DNA from: 40-80 sp040394775 | GTDB taxonomy: Bacteria; Bacteroidota; Bacteroidia; Flavobacteriales_D; Crocinitomicaceae | DNA length: 22,368 nucleotides | Assembly: GCA_040394775.1 (NCBI GenBank) | Contig: JBEBRN010000050.1 | Coordinates: 1-22,368, forward strand | Direction of reading: 5' to 3' | Shown here: positions 1 to 8,811 of the stretch, one piece after another | How the letters are laid out: the number at the start of each line of letters is the position of its first letter | Position numbering within the stretch: position 1 is the stretch's first letter | Position numbers and translations under genes: made by a program | The notes under the pieces: model-generated | Database searches by the model: none | Seen by the model: the letters and a program-made list of their open reading frames with translations, nothing else | What the model was told of the DNA's origin: nothing

Positions 1-54
1 GTCAATTACTTTCTTATGACATAGTTTATATTCCTTACCGAAACGATTATCCAT
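1..54 (-). CDS. rnpA: Start of a probable ribonuclease P protein component (partial)
   Basis: An ATG on the minus strand at 54-52 opens a frame without a stop to the window edge, reading MDNRFGKEYKLCHKKVID (18 codons). RNase P protein is the basic partner of the RNase P RNA in 5' maturation of tRNA. Bacterial RnpA proteins begin with a basic stretch of the type F-x-K-x-x-(R/K)-L-x-x-(K/R)-(K/R)-x-(I/F), and Bacteroidetes members often continue LIDxLF. The visible residues (FGKEYKL, then KKVID) fit that opening. The frame stays open upstream to at least about 130 but offers no earlier ATG. A strong promoter box lies only 6 bases upstream of the ATG, which supports this start. Only the N-terminus is visible, so the identification rests on a short pattern; another small basic protein is possible. 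Confidence 0.5.
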   Translation of the reverse strand, partial: MDNRFGKEYKLCHKKVID

Positions 55-60
55 ATAGTA

Positions 61-89
61 CAAAGATAGATAACGGATTAAAATGGCAA
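61..89 (-). promoter_or_regulatory. Bacteroidetes-type promoter driving the left-edge gene
   Basis: Read on the minus strand, TTG (89-87) is followed by an 18-base spacer and a perfect TATCTTTG -7 box (68-61), matching the Bacteroidetes primary-sigma consensus TTG-N17-23-TAnnTTTG. The box ends 6 bases before the ATG at 54, so the transcript would have almost no 5' leader. The promoter sits downstream of the terminator at 135-170, so the left-edge gene should be transcribed independently of the protease gene. Confidence 0.72.
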
Positions 90-134
90 GTATATTAGTA
101 GATAAAACTTTCGCTCTGTTTCCATTACAAATAA

Positions 135-170
135 AAAAACCGTTTTTAGATTGCTCCAAAAACGGTTTTT
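135..170 (-). terminator. Rho-independent terminator after the M43 protease gene
   Basis: A perfect 13-bp inverted repeat, 135-147 (AAAAACCGTTTTT) and 158-170 (AAAAACGGTTTTT), is separated by a 10-base loop. It starts 17 bases beyond the stop codon of the minus-strand protease gene, and A/T tracts on both sides give a U-run in either direction. The core is only three G:C pairs, so the helix is weak, but its placement between the stop codon and the next promoter is what a terminator would show. Confidence 0.75.
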
Positions 171-186
171 ACAGTTATTTATTCTT

Positions 187-3100
187 TTATAATATTTGTA
201 TTTTCTTAACTGAATGACTAGTTGAATTTTTGAAATTAATAGTATAACTTCCAGCTGCAAAGCGTGAAACGTTGATAATCATTTTCGTTCCTGTGACTTT
301 CCATTCTTCAATTAATTTACCAGTAATGTCATTTAACTGTATTGTTTCATAATTGGTAAGATTATTTCCTTCAATAGTGACGCTATGAGACGATGGATTC
401 GGATAAACGGATAGTACGTCCTCTTCTTCTTCATGAATACCAACACATGCTGAAACAGTGATTGTATTTGTTGCTGAGTTGGAACATCCGTTTTCTGTTA
501 CAGTGTAAGTAATTGGATAAGTTCCAGCTCCTATTGAAGGATCAAATACTCCTGACACAACGTTTGTACCTGAATAAATACCACCAGCTGGCAAACCTTG
601 ACTCAATGTTACTGCTGGATTATAATCACAAACTTCAGGGAAGTCTTCGAGTGAAATAGTTGGTAAGTCATTCACTATTACCGCTGTCACTAATGAAGTT
701 GCAGAACATCCAACGCCATCAACTGTTACGGTATAGTTGTCTGTTGTTGTAGCTGTGATTGATTGTGTCGTCTCTCCTGTTGACCATGTATTTCCTGTGA
801 TAGAAGAAGAGGTCAAAATAACATTCTCACCCATACAAAAAGTAAGAGGGCCATTGGCCGAAATCGTCGGTGTTGTCGCTGCAGGATTATCTAACTGTGC
901 TGATACTACATCAGAAATACATCCTTCCAAGCTTGTTAAGGTAATTGTGAATACACCTCCTTTCAGATTTTGGATAGTAAATGGCAATGATGCTACAGAA
1001 GAGCTTCCTGTAGTTGTTCCTGACCAATTTAAGGTTCCTGCTCCAACGCCTGTGATTTCTATACTTGCGTCGTCTGCACCACATTCACTTGGATTCGTTA
1101 ATCCACCTGTATTAATTGTAGGTGTTGAAACTGAAGTAACTTGAGTTGCTAATGATATAGACGAACAACTACCATTTCCTACTGTGACAGTGTAACTACC
1201 CGTTGAAGAAACTGTAATTGATTCTGTAGTCGCTCCTGTTGACCAAGTGTTTCCTGAAGCTGAAGAAGAGGTTAAGATAACTTCTTCTCCAGAACAAAGT
1301 GTAAGTGGGCCATTGGCAGAGATAGTTGGTGTAGCTATTGTAGGATTGTTCAACTGTGGTGATATCGTGTTAGAAACACATCCGCTTGCAGAAGTTAATG
1401 TTATCGAATACGCACCCGCTCCAAGACTTGAAATGGTGTAAGGCAATGTAATTCCCGTTGCACTACCCGTTGCAGTTCCTGTCCAATTGATTGTTCCAGA
1501 GCCAGATCCAGTAACTTGGATGCTTCCGTTAGTTGTACCACAAACTGTTGGTGGTGCCAATGTTCCAACACTAATTGTAGGAGTTGGATTTACCTCCACA
1601 TGAGTTGCTACAGAAGTTGCAGAGCAACCACCGTTATTTGTCGTTACGCTATAATCATCAGTTGAAGAAACAGTAATTGATTTTGTAGTTGCTCCTGTTG
1701 ACCACGTGTTTCCTGTTGCTGCTGATGAAGTTAAAGTAACACTTCCTCCAGAACAGAATGTTAATGGACCGCTCGCGGAAATAGTTGGCGTTGTTGTAGC
1801 TGGATCATTTAGTTGTGTTGTAACTACGTTTGAAACACATGCATTCGAACTAGTTAAAGTGATTGAATAATTGCCCGCACCCAAACTTGAAATGGTGTAA
1901 GGCAATGTAATTCCCGTTGCACTACCTGTTGCGGCTCCTGTCCAATTGATTGTTCCAGAACCAGTGCCAGTAATTTTGATACTTCCGTTAGTTGCACCAC
2001 AAACTGTTGGGTCTGTCAGTGTTCCTGCGCTAATTGCAGGTGTTGGGTTGACAGTTACAGCAGTTGTTGTAGAAGTTGCTTTACAAACTCCACTTCCGAT
2101 TGAAACTGTATAATTTCCAGTTGAAGAAACTGTAATTGATTCTGTAGTCGCTCCTGTTGACCAAGTGTTTCCTGTTGCTGCTGATGAAGTCAAAGTAATA
2201 CTTCCACCAGAACAGAACGTTAAAGGACCACTCGCAGAAATAGTAGGTGTTACTACTACAGGATTATTTAACTGTGGTGATATCGTGTTAGAAACACATC
2301 CGCTTGCAGAAGTTAATGTTACCGAATACGTACCCGCACCCAAACTTGAAATGGTGTAAGGCAATGTAATTCCCGTTGCACTACCCGTTGCAGTTCCTGT
2401 CCAATTGATTGTTCCAGAACCAGCGCCAGTAATTTTGATACTTCCGTTAGTTGTGCCACAAACCGTTGGATCTGTCAAGGTTCCTGCACTAATTGTAGGA
2501 GTTGGATTTACCTCTACATGAGTTGCTGCAGAAGTTGCAGAGCAACCACCGTTATTTGTCGTTACGCTATAATCATCAGTAGAAGAAACAGTAATTGATT
2601 TTGTAGTTGCTCCTGTTGACCACGTGTTTCCTGTTGCTGCTGATGAAGTTAAAGTAACACTTCCTCCAGAACAGAATGTTAATGGACCGCTCGCGGAAAT
2701 AGTTGGCGTTGTTGTAGCTGGATCATTTAGTTGTGTTGTAACTACGTTTGAAACACATGCATTCGAACTAGTTAAAGTGATTGAATAATTGCCCGCACCC
2801 AAACTTGAAATGGTGTAAGGCAATGTAATTCCCGTTGCACTACCCGTTGCAGCTCCTGTCCAATTGATTGTTCCAGAACCAGAGCCCGTAATTTTGATAC
2901 TTCCGTTAGTTGCACCACAAACTGTTGGGTCTGTCAGTGTTCCTGCGCTAATTGCAGGTGTTGGGTTGACAGTTACAGTAGTTGTAGTAGAAGTAGCTTT
3001 ACAAACTCCACTTCCGATTGAAACTGTATAATTTCCAGTAGAAGAAACAGTAATTGATTGTGTAGTTGCTCCTGTTGACCACGTGTTTCCTGTTGCCGCT

Positions 3101-6100
3101 GAAGAAGTTAAAGTAACACTTCCACCAGAACAGAACGTTAATGGGCCACTTGCAGAAATAGTAGGTGTTACCGCTGCAGGATTATTTAACTGTGGAGTGA
3201 TTGTGTTAGAAATACATCCGCTTGCAGAAGTTAATGTTACCGAATACGTACCCGCACCCAAACTTGAAATGGTGTAAGGCAATGTAATTCCCGTTGCACT
3301 ACCTGTTGCGGCTCCTGTCCAATTGATTGTTCCAGAACCAGTGCCAGTAATTTTGATACTTCCGTTAGTTGCACCACAAACTGTTGGGTCTGTCAGTGTT
3401 CCTGCGCTAATTGCAGGTGTTGGGTTGACAGTTACAGCAGTTGTTGTAGAAGTTGCTTTACAAACTCCACTTCCGATTGAAACTGTATAATTTCCAGTTG
3501 AAGAAACTGTAATTGATTTTGTAGTTGCTCCTGTTGACCACGTGTTTCCTGTTGCTGCTGATGAAGTTAAAGTAACACTTCCTCCAGAACAGAATGTTAA
3601 TGGACCGCTCGCGGAAATAGTTGGCGTTGTTGTAGCTGGATCATTTAGTTGTGTTGTAACTACGTTTGAAACACATGCATTCGAACTAGTTAAAGTGATT
3701 GAATAATTGCCCGCACCCAAACTTGAAATGGTGTAAGGCAATGTAATTCCCGTTGCACTACCCGTTGCAGTTCCTGTCCAATTGATTGTTCCAGAGCCAG
3801 AGCCAGTAATTTTGATACTTCCGTTAGTTGTGCCACAAACCGTTGGGTCTGTCAAGGTTCCTGCACTAATCGCTGGTGTTGGATTGACAGTTACAGCCGT
3901 TGTAGTAGAAGTTGTTTTACAAACTCCACTTCCGATTGAAACTGTATAGTTCCCAGTTGAAGAAACTGTAATTGATTTTGTAGTTGCTCCTGTTGACCAA
4001 GTATTTCCTGTTGCCGCTGAAGAAGTTAAAGTAACACTACCACCAGAACAAAACGTTAATGCGCCGCTTGCAGAAATAGTAGGTGTTATCGCTGCAGGAT
4101 TATTTAACTGTGGAGATATTGTGTTAGAAACACATCCGCTTGCAGAAGTTAATGTTATAGAATACGTACCCGCACCCAAACTTGAAATGGTGTAAGGCAA
4201 TGTAATTCCCGTTGCACTACCTGTTGCGGCTCCTGTCCAATTGATTGTTCCAGAACCAGTGCCAGTAATTTTGATACTTCCGTTAGTTGTGCCACAAACC
4301 GTTGGATCTGTCAGTGTTCCTGCGCTAATTGCAGGTGTTGGATTGACAGTTACTGCAGAAGTTGCAGACGTAGCTGAGCATCCTGTATTTGTAACAGTAA
4401 CAGAATAATTTCCAGTTGATGACACTATAATTGATTTTGTAGTCGCTCCTGTTGACCAAGTGTTTCCTGTTGCCGCTGATGAAGTTAGAGTAACACTTCC
4501 TCCAGAACAGAACGTTAATGGGCCACTTGCAGAAATAGTAGGTGTTGGAACAGTTTTTACCGTTAACAAAGCACCATTTGAATAAATATCCCCACAACTG
4601 TTCGTTACATTACATCTATATTGATAAGCATTCATACCAGACGTAACATTTGTAAGTGTAAGTGTGCTTGTGGTTACATTAGAATATACACCTGTATTAG
4701 ATATGTTTGACCAACTACTTCCTCCATTTGTGCTCACTTGCCATTGATAACTAGGGGTTGAACCAGTCACAGAAACAGAAAATGAAGTATTTGCTGCTAC
4801 ACATACTGAACTGGCAGATGGATTTGAGGAAATAGCAGCTGAAACACATGGTGGTTCTTGAATAAATATACCAAAATCTTCTGCTTGTCCATATTGTGGA
4901 TTTACGCATGGACCAGGCGATGTGTTCATGAAGTCAGATATGACGCGCATTCTCAATAGTTTTCCTTTTACTGCACCACTAGGAACAGTGAAGCTTCCCG
5001 TTCTAGTTCCTCTATCTGGAGCTGGAAAAAAAACGAGTTCATTCGCTCCTGAAAAAATGTTATCATCGTTATAATCAATATATACACGAAGCCATTGGTC
5101 GTTTGAACTTCCTGTAGTAACAGAAATGGTATACGTATTGTTTTCTTCTAATACAGTATTATCTGAGCATGAAAAGTCTTGAAATACAGCGTCATCATAT
5201 AGTGTGCTTTTTTGTATTGTATTCAAAGTGACATTGGTAATACCAATGCCAGCAGCCGGCGAGTTACTTCTTGTTATAGAAGAACAAATATTCGCAGGAC
5301 TTGGAGAGATAGTGATATAGTCAGTTTTCAATTTTGTAGTACCCGTTCCACTACCATTACTAGCAACTAGAGTAACTTTATATACTCCAGGTGTATTGTA
5401 TGTAATCACTGGGTTTTTAGCTGTTGACGTTGCAGGTGTTCCTCCTTGAAAAGTCCAACTCCATGATGTTGGAGCTAATAATGATTGATCTGTAAATGAG
5501 ATGGTTGCGCCTGAGCAGCCCATTGTGTTAGTTGATGTGAAATCTGACAATGGAGGACCAGTAACTGTCATGGTGATAACATTTGAAGTACATGGTGAAT
5601 TGATCACGCCAGCTAAGTTGGATGTCATAACATTATATACTCTGTCTCCATCTAAAAGTGAAGGGTTGGAATAAGACGATCCAGTCTCTCCAACAATCAA
5701 TTCATCATTTAGGAACCACTTATAAGTAGGTGAAGCACCACCATTGGTAGGCGTCGAGTTGAAAGTTGTAGTTGTACCATATGTAATTGTTGTTCCTGGA
5801 ATAGCTGCGATGCTAACTGATGCAACTTTACTTGAAATATAAACACCATAATCTTCTACGTCTCCTGCAAAATACTTAGTGGAACAGTCTCTTTCTGATG
5901 GTATTATTGTTCCTGCTTCCCCAATTACTCGCATACGGAGTATTGTGTTTTTGACTGCTGTTGTAGGAATTAAAACGTTTGTTGTAAGTGTTTGAGTTGT
6001 GCCGTTTGGACATGTTCCTGAGAAAATAAACTCGCCAGGATCGTCAAAATCACCATCGTTATTGTAATCAATATAGACTTCAACTTGTTCAGCATTAGCT

Positions 6101-7665
6101 GAGTTTGCTCGTAATGTAATTGAAAGGGGATAAGTTTCGCCTGCAGCTACAACAGTACCGCTAGAACATGTAAAATCAGAATAACCACCATTTGTGACAA
6201 CTGACGTAGAGTTGTTTATGTTATTGAAAGTCACATTGTTAACTGTATAGGCAAAGTTTCCAATATTGGTCGAACCAGCAGGAGTACAAGCAGCTATTGC
6301 TGGACTACTAACAATAACAAAACCTTGTTTTGTTAAAGATGATGTTCCACTTGGATTAACAATAGTCAACGTTACATTGTAAGTGCCTGGAGATGCAAAA
6401 GTAAGTGTGGGATTTTGATCTGAAGATGTATATGTTACAGTTCCATTTGTAGCTGACCAGCTAAAGGTAGTACCTGTCCATCCTGAATTGGTAAGAAAAG
6501 TGTTAGGGCTACAAGCAGAATGGTCTGTAAATTGAATAGTTTCCCCAGAACAAACGATTGACTTTGTTGCAGTGAAATCAACATTAGCTGGAGTAATAGG
6601 TACAAGTGACATATTGCCATTTGACTCTAAGAACGAAGAGCGTGTTGTAGTTAAGGCTAAAATTACTCTTGTTTTTTGGCCCGCAGTAAACATATTCTGA
6701 CAAGAACTTGAAGAATAATCCAAGTAGTTATGGATGTGTAGAGATGATGATGAACCACCATCGCATGTGTTAGATGTGTAACCACACGAACCTCCACTAG
6801 ACCTTATGTGTGGTGGTGTGTCGCATACTAAATCTCCATCTGCTGAACAAGATGCGTTTGGAGGACAAGTAGTTCCATCCTCATCCCCTTCAAAAGTATG
6901 GTATAAGTTCATTGCGTGCCCTAACTCATGTGTAAGAGATGTGGCATTTGGGTTCTTAAAACTATTTGAAAGTATGACAGTTCCATCGTAAATTTGCCCA
7001 TGTGCTCCAGCAAGATAAGCATATCCTTGAACCCCAGCTCCTCCATTGTTGTCGTCGATTTCTGAAATTACCCAAATATTGTAATATTTTTCTGTATCCC
7101 AAACAATTTCTTGCTTGAGAGATGCATCAGAGATTCCTGAGCCAGTAGCATTTCTTTTAACACCATTTGCCATATAAGTTGCATTCCCCGTCATGTCTAT
7201 CCAATTAATTCCATTGGTACAATTTCCATTTGGATCTCTTACGGCTAATGCGAACTCAATTTCCATATCAACACCACTTCCATCACCTTTTGTTCCTGGT
7301 ACTTTTCGATACGCTTCATTAAGTGCTTGAATCGATGCCTTTATTTGATCTTCAGTAATATCTGTTAACGAATTCCCAGTGGACATTACATGTACAACAA
7401 TAGGCACTTTGTATACGGTTCCACTTTTTGGTTGAAACGATTGTGATAAACTTTTTACATGGTTTTCATAAGTCGTCATTTTACTCAGATAAAGAGGGTC
7501 TGATTGCATTTTACTTTTATGCAAAGCATCTGTCCCACATGATTCATCCACATTTCCTATAAAGGGTGAAAGTTTGACAGGAATAGATTGTCCATATATT
7601 GGACCATTAAAAAGGGAGAACCCCACGAATAAAAAGGTAAAATAGAGTAATTTCATTTTCATCAT
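187..7665 (-). CDS. Giant secreted M43 (pappalysin/cytophagalysin-type) metalloprotease with tandem-repeat stalk and T9SS sorting domain
   Basis: The 2492-residue product has a signal peptide (about 1-26, ending YGQ) and an M43 zinc metalloprotease domain with HELGHAMNLYH at 246-256 (zinc ligands H246, H250, H256; catalytic E247). The Met-turn candidate is M325 in the CQNMFTAGQ segment. Then follow a PKD domain (about 358-452), a GEVED domain (about 525-609), an Ig-like segment (611-702), a second PKD (about 705-788), a second GEVED (about 850-934) and an Ig-like domain (about 940-1040). Eight tandem 153-residue modules occupy 1041-2264. A half module (2265-2333), an Ig-like module (2334-2407) and a type A T9SS sorting domain (2408-2492, YPNP at 2421-2424) end the protein. 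It is likely exported through the outer membrane by T9SS and either released or anchored on the cell. M43 activity is well supported; the substrate is unknown. The start is one of three nearby Met codons (residues 1, 2, 4); no clear Shine-Dalgarno or promoter box is visible upstream. Confidence 0.93.
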   Translation of the reverse strand: MMKMKLLYFTFLFVGFSLFNGPIYGQSIPVKLSPFIGNVDESCGTDALHKSKMQSDPLYLSKMTTYENHVKSLSQSFQPKSGTVYKVPIVVHVMSTGNSLTDITEDQIKASIQALNEAYRKVPGTKGDGSGVDMEIEFALAVRDPNGNCTNGINWIDMTGNATYMANGVKRNATGSGISDASLKQEIVWDTEKYYNIWVISEIDDNNGGAGVQGYAYLAGAHGQIYDGTVILSNSFKNPNATSLTHELGHAMNLYHTFEGDEDGTTCPPNASCSADGDLVCDTPPHIRSSGGSCGYTSNTCDGGSSSSLHIHNYLDYSSSSCQNMFTAGQKTRVILALTTTRSSFLESNGNMSLVPITPANVDFTATKSIVCSGETIQFTDHSACSPNTFLTNSGWTGTTFSWSATNGTVTYTSSDQNPTLTFASPGTYNVTLTIVNPSGTSSLTKQGFVIVSSPAIAACTPAGSTNIGNFAYTVNNVTFNNINNSTSVVTNGGYSDFTCSSGTVVAAGETYPLSITLRANSANAEQVEVYIDYNNDGDFDDPGEFIFSGTCPNGTTQTLTTNVLIPTTAVKNTILRMRVIGEAGTIIPSERDCSTKYFAGDVEDYGVYISSKVASVSIAAIPGTTITYGTTTTFNSTPTNGGASPTYKWFLNDELIVGETGSSYSNPSLLDGDRVYNVMTSNLAGVINSPCTSNVITMTVTGPPLSDFTSTNTMGCSGATISFTDQSLLAPTSWSWTFQGGTPATSTAKNPVITYNTPGVYKVTLVASNGSGTGTTKLKTDYITISPSPANICSSITRSNSPAAGIGITNVTLNTIQKSTLYDDAVFQDFSCSDNTVLEENNTYTISVTTGSSNDQWLRVYIDYNDDNIFSGANELVFFPAPDRGTRTGSFTVPSGAVKGKLLRMRVISDFMNTSPGPCVNPQYGQAEDFGIFIQEPPCVSAAISSNPSASSVCVAANTSFSVSVTGSTPSYQWQVSTNGGSSWSNISNTGVYSNVTTSTLTLTNVTSGMNAYQYRCNVTNSCGDIYSNGALLTVKTVPTPTISASGPLTFCSGGSVTLTSSAATGNTWSTGATTKSIIVSSTGNYSVTVTNTGCSATSATSAVTVNPTPAISAGTLTDPTVCGTTNGSIKITGTGSGTINWTGAATGSATGITLPYTISSLGAGTYSITLTSASGCVSNTISPQLNNPAAITPTISASGALTFCSGGSVTLTSSAATGNTWSTGATTKSITVSSTGNYTVSIGSGVCKTTSTTTAVTVNPTPAISAGTLTDPTVCGTTNGSIKITGSGSGTINWTGTATGSATGITLPYTISSLGAGNYSITLTSSNACVSNVVTTQLNDPATTTPTISASGPLTFCSGGSVTLTSSAATGNTWSTGATTKSITVSSTGNYTVSIGSGVCKATSTTTAVTVNPTPAISAGTLTDPTVCGATNGSIKITGTGSGTINWTGAATGSATGITLPYTISSLGAGTYSVTLTSASGCISNTITPQLNNPAAVTPTISASGPLTFCSGGSVTLTSSAATGNTWSTGATTQSITVSSTGNYTVSIGSGVCKATSTTTTVTVNPTPAISAGTLTDPTVCGATNGSIKITGSGSGTINWTGAATGSATGITLPYTISSLGAGNYSITLTSSNACVSNVVTTQLNDPATTTPTISASGPLTFCSGGSVTLTSSAATGNTWSTGATTKSITVSSTDDYSVTTNNGGCSATSAATHVEVNPTPTISAGTLTDPTVCGTTNGSIKITGAGSGTINWTGTATGSATGITLPYTISSLGAGTYSVTLTSASGCVSNTISPQLNNPVVVTPTISASGPLTFCSGGSITLTSSAATGNTWSTGATTESITVSSTGNYTVSIGSGVCKATSTTTAVTVNPTPAISAGTLTDPTVCGATNGSIKITGTGSGTINWTGAATGSATGITLPYTISSLGAGNYSITLTSSNACVSNVVTTQLNDPATTTPTISASGPLTFCSGGSVTLTSSAATGNTWSTGATTKSITVSSTDDYSVTTNNGGCSATSVATHVEVNPTPTISVGTLAPPTVCGTTNGSIQVTGSGSGTINWTGTATGSATGITLPYTISSLGAGAYSITLTSASGCVSNTISPQLNNPTIATPTISANGPLTLCSGEEVILTSSSASGNTWSTGATTESITVSSTGSYTVTVGNGSCSSISLATQVTSVSTPTINTGGLTNPSECGADDASIEITGVGAGTLNWSGTTTGSSSVASLPFTIQNLKGGVFTITLTSLEGCISDVVSAQLDNPAATTPTISANGPLTFCMGENVILTSSSITGNTWSTGETTQSITATTTDNYTVTVDGVGCSATSLVTAVIVNDLPTISLEDFPEVCDYNPAVTLSQGLPAGGIYSGTNVVSGVFDPSIGAGTYPITYTVTENGCSNSATNTITVSACVGIHEEEEDVLSVYPNPSSHSVTIEGNNLTNYETIQLNDITGKLIEEWKVTGTKMIINVSRFAAGSYTINFKNSTSHSVKKIQIL
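874..4545 (-). repeat. Eight tandem 459-bp (153-residue) Ig/SprB-like modules with a 918-bp higher-order period
   Basis: Residues 1041-2264 of the protease consist of eight units of exactly 153 codons. Each unit has an Ig-like half of 69 residues (starting TPTISASGPLTFC) and an 84-residue half resembling the SprB repeat (CGTTNGSI... LGAGTYSITLTSASGC). Each half carries two cysteines, so four per unit. Units alternate in type: the second half reads SASGC in units 1, 3, 5, 7 and SSNAC in units 2, 4, 6, giving a 918-bp dimeric period. The segment starting at 1681 recurs at 2599 and 3517 with about 246 bases identical by eye. Unit 8 and the following half unit are clearly diverged. The likely role is a rigid stalk or adhesive surface between the protease and the sorting domain. 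Confidence 0.93.
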
Positions 7666-7843
7666 TCAGTTAAATAAGTTACGTTACTTAATATGTTTTT
7701 AATTTAATAGTTAAAGCGTTAAAATAATTGAACTTCATGTGCTATTATTTTACTAATTTTTTAAAAACATATTGATAATATCGGCGTAAATTTAATAATT
7801 TATTTTAGTAGTAATAAGTCAACCCTCTATTTTTTTATCATTT

Positions 7844-7864
7844 AATCTAATTATTGGTTAGATT
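7844..7864. repeat. Inverted repeat next to the DUF2911 promoter
   Basis: AATCTAA (7844-7850) and TTAGATT (7858-7864) form a 7-bp inverted repeat with a 7-base loop, ending two bases before the -33 element at 7866. It lies in the 257-base divergent region between the protease and the DUF2911 gene. It could be an operator or a weak hairpin; A/T-rich chance occurrence cannot be excluded. Confidence 0.35.
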
Positions 7865-7865
7865 T

Positions 7866-7896
7866 TTTGGACAATAGCATAAAATATGTATCTTTA
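7866..7896 (+). promoter_or_regulatory. Promoter of the DUF2911 gene
   Basis: TTTG at 7866-7869, a 19-base spacer, and TATCTTTA at 7889-7896 match the Bacteroidetes primary-sigma consensus (TTTG, about 19 bases, TAnnTTTG) except for the last base. The box ends 26 bases before the start codon at 7923, implying a leader of roughly 20 bases, which is typical for the group. Confidence 0.72.
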
Positions 7897-7922
7897 GGTA
7901 AATTTTTTAAAAATCATAGTAT

Positions 7923-8774
7923 ATGAAAATCTTAAACATGCGAAATGTTATTTTAATGCTCTCTTTAGGGGCACTTTCTTTCAGCACTTCCGCTCAACAA
8001 ATTACAACACCAGCTCCGAGTCCTTTACAGACATTGTCACAAAAATTTGGATTAGGTGAGGTAACGGTTGAATATTCTCGCCCAGTGGCAAAAGACCGTA
8101 CCATTTTTGGAGAAGTTGTTCCTTTTGATAAAGTATGGAGAACTGGTGCTAATTCAACAACTAAAATTACGTTTACAGATGCTGTTATGTTTGAAGGAAA
8201 AGAAGTAAAGCCTGGAACATACGGTATTTATACAATTCCTCACAACGGTTCTTGCGATGTGATGCTATACTCTGACTTGACACTAGGGGGAAATGTGGCT
8301 GACTATAACGAAAAAAACGAAGTGTTGCGCGTTACAGTGGATGCTAATAAAATGCCGACTCGACTAGAATCTTTTACGATTTTATTCGATAATGTTTTAC
8401 CTTCTTCAGCTGATTTAATCTTTGTATGGGAAAACACAGCTATTAAGGTGAAATTGACAACTGATATTGATACGCGTATTCTTAAGAGTATTGACGAATC
8501 TATGAATTCAAAATCACCCGATTACTTTAAAGCAGCTTCATATTATTATGAAAATGGAAAGGATTTAAATAAAGCTTTGACATGGGTTGATAAAGCAATT
8601 GAAAAGAGCCCAAAGGCATTTTGGATGACGATGCTAAAAGCACGTATTGAATATGCATTAGGGGACAAAGTAGCAGGTAAAGCAAGCGCTGAAAAGACAA
8701 TCAAGATTGCAGAAGATGCTAAGAGCGCTGATTACGTTAGAATGGCAAACGAACTGATTGAAAAAAATAAATAA
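7923..8774 (+). CDS. DUF2911 family exported protein with C-terminal TPR-like helices
   Basis: The 283-residue product starts with a signal peptide (cleavage probably near STSAQQ, residue 24-25), so it should act in the periplasm or at the envelope. Residues about 32-180 carry DUF2911 hallmarks: SPLQTLSQKFG, VEYSRPVAKDRTIFG, VPFDKVWRTGANSTT, then GKEVKPGTYGIYTIP. The family is common in Bacteroidetes and has no established biochemical function to my knowledge. After it, residues about 205-283 form helical pairs (YFKAASYYYENGKDLNKAL, then WVDKAIEKSPKAFWMTMLKA) that look like one or two TPR units and may serve as a protein-binding tail. There is no T9SS sorting domain. A second Met at residue 6 is an alternative start that would still give a good signal peptide. 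The gene appears monocistronic, with its own promoter and terminator. Confidence 0.88.
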   Translation: MKILNMRNVILMLSLGALSFSTSAQQITTPAPSPLQTLSQKFGLGEVTVEYSRPVAKDRTIFGEVVPFDKVWRTGANSTTKITFTDAVMFEGKEVKPGTYGIYTIPHNGSCDVMLYSDLTLGGNVADYNEKNEVLRVTVDANKMPTRLESFTILFDNVLPSSADLIFVWENTAIKVKLTTDIDTRILKSIDESMNSKSPDYFKAASYYYENGKDLNKALTWVDKAIEKSPKAFWMTMLKARIEYALGDKVAGKASAEKTIKIAEDAKSADYVRMANELIEKNK

Positions 8775-8811
8775 ATAAATAGTTCTATTTATTAAACGTA
8801 AATATATTTAT

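Noticed and set aside
78..260. Minus-strand 60-residue frame over the end of the protease gene
   Set aside because: It overlaps the protease C-terminus and the terminator hairpin and has low-complexity content; it is a frame shadow.
737..3277. Plus-strand open frames, three of them 64 residues long, at 737, 1247, 2165 and 3083 inside the protease gene
   Set aside because: They are antisense to the tandem repeat. The two at 2165 and 3083 recur at 918-base spacing because the repeat does; they lack start signals and resemble no protein.
874..4545. Periodic repeats as a possible CRISPR array
   Set aside because: The period is 459/918 bases with no short direct repeat and unique spacers, and the sequence is an in-frame coding repeat.
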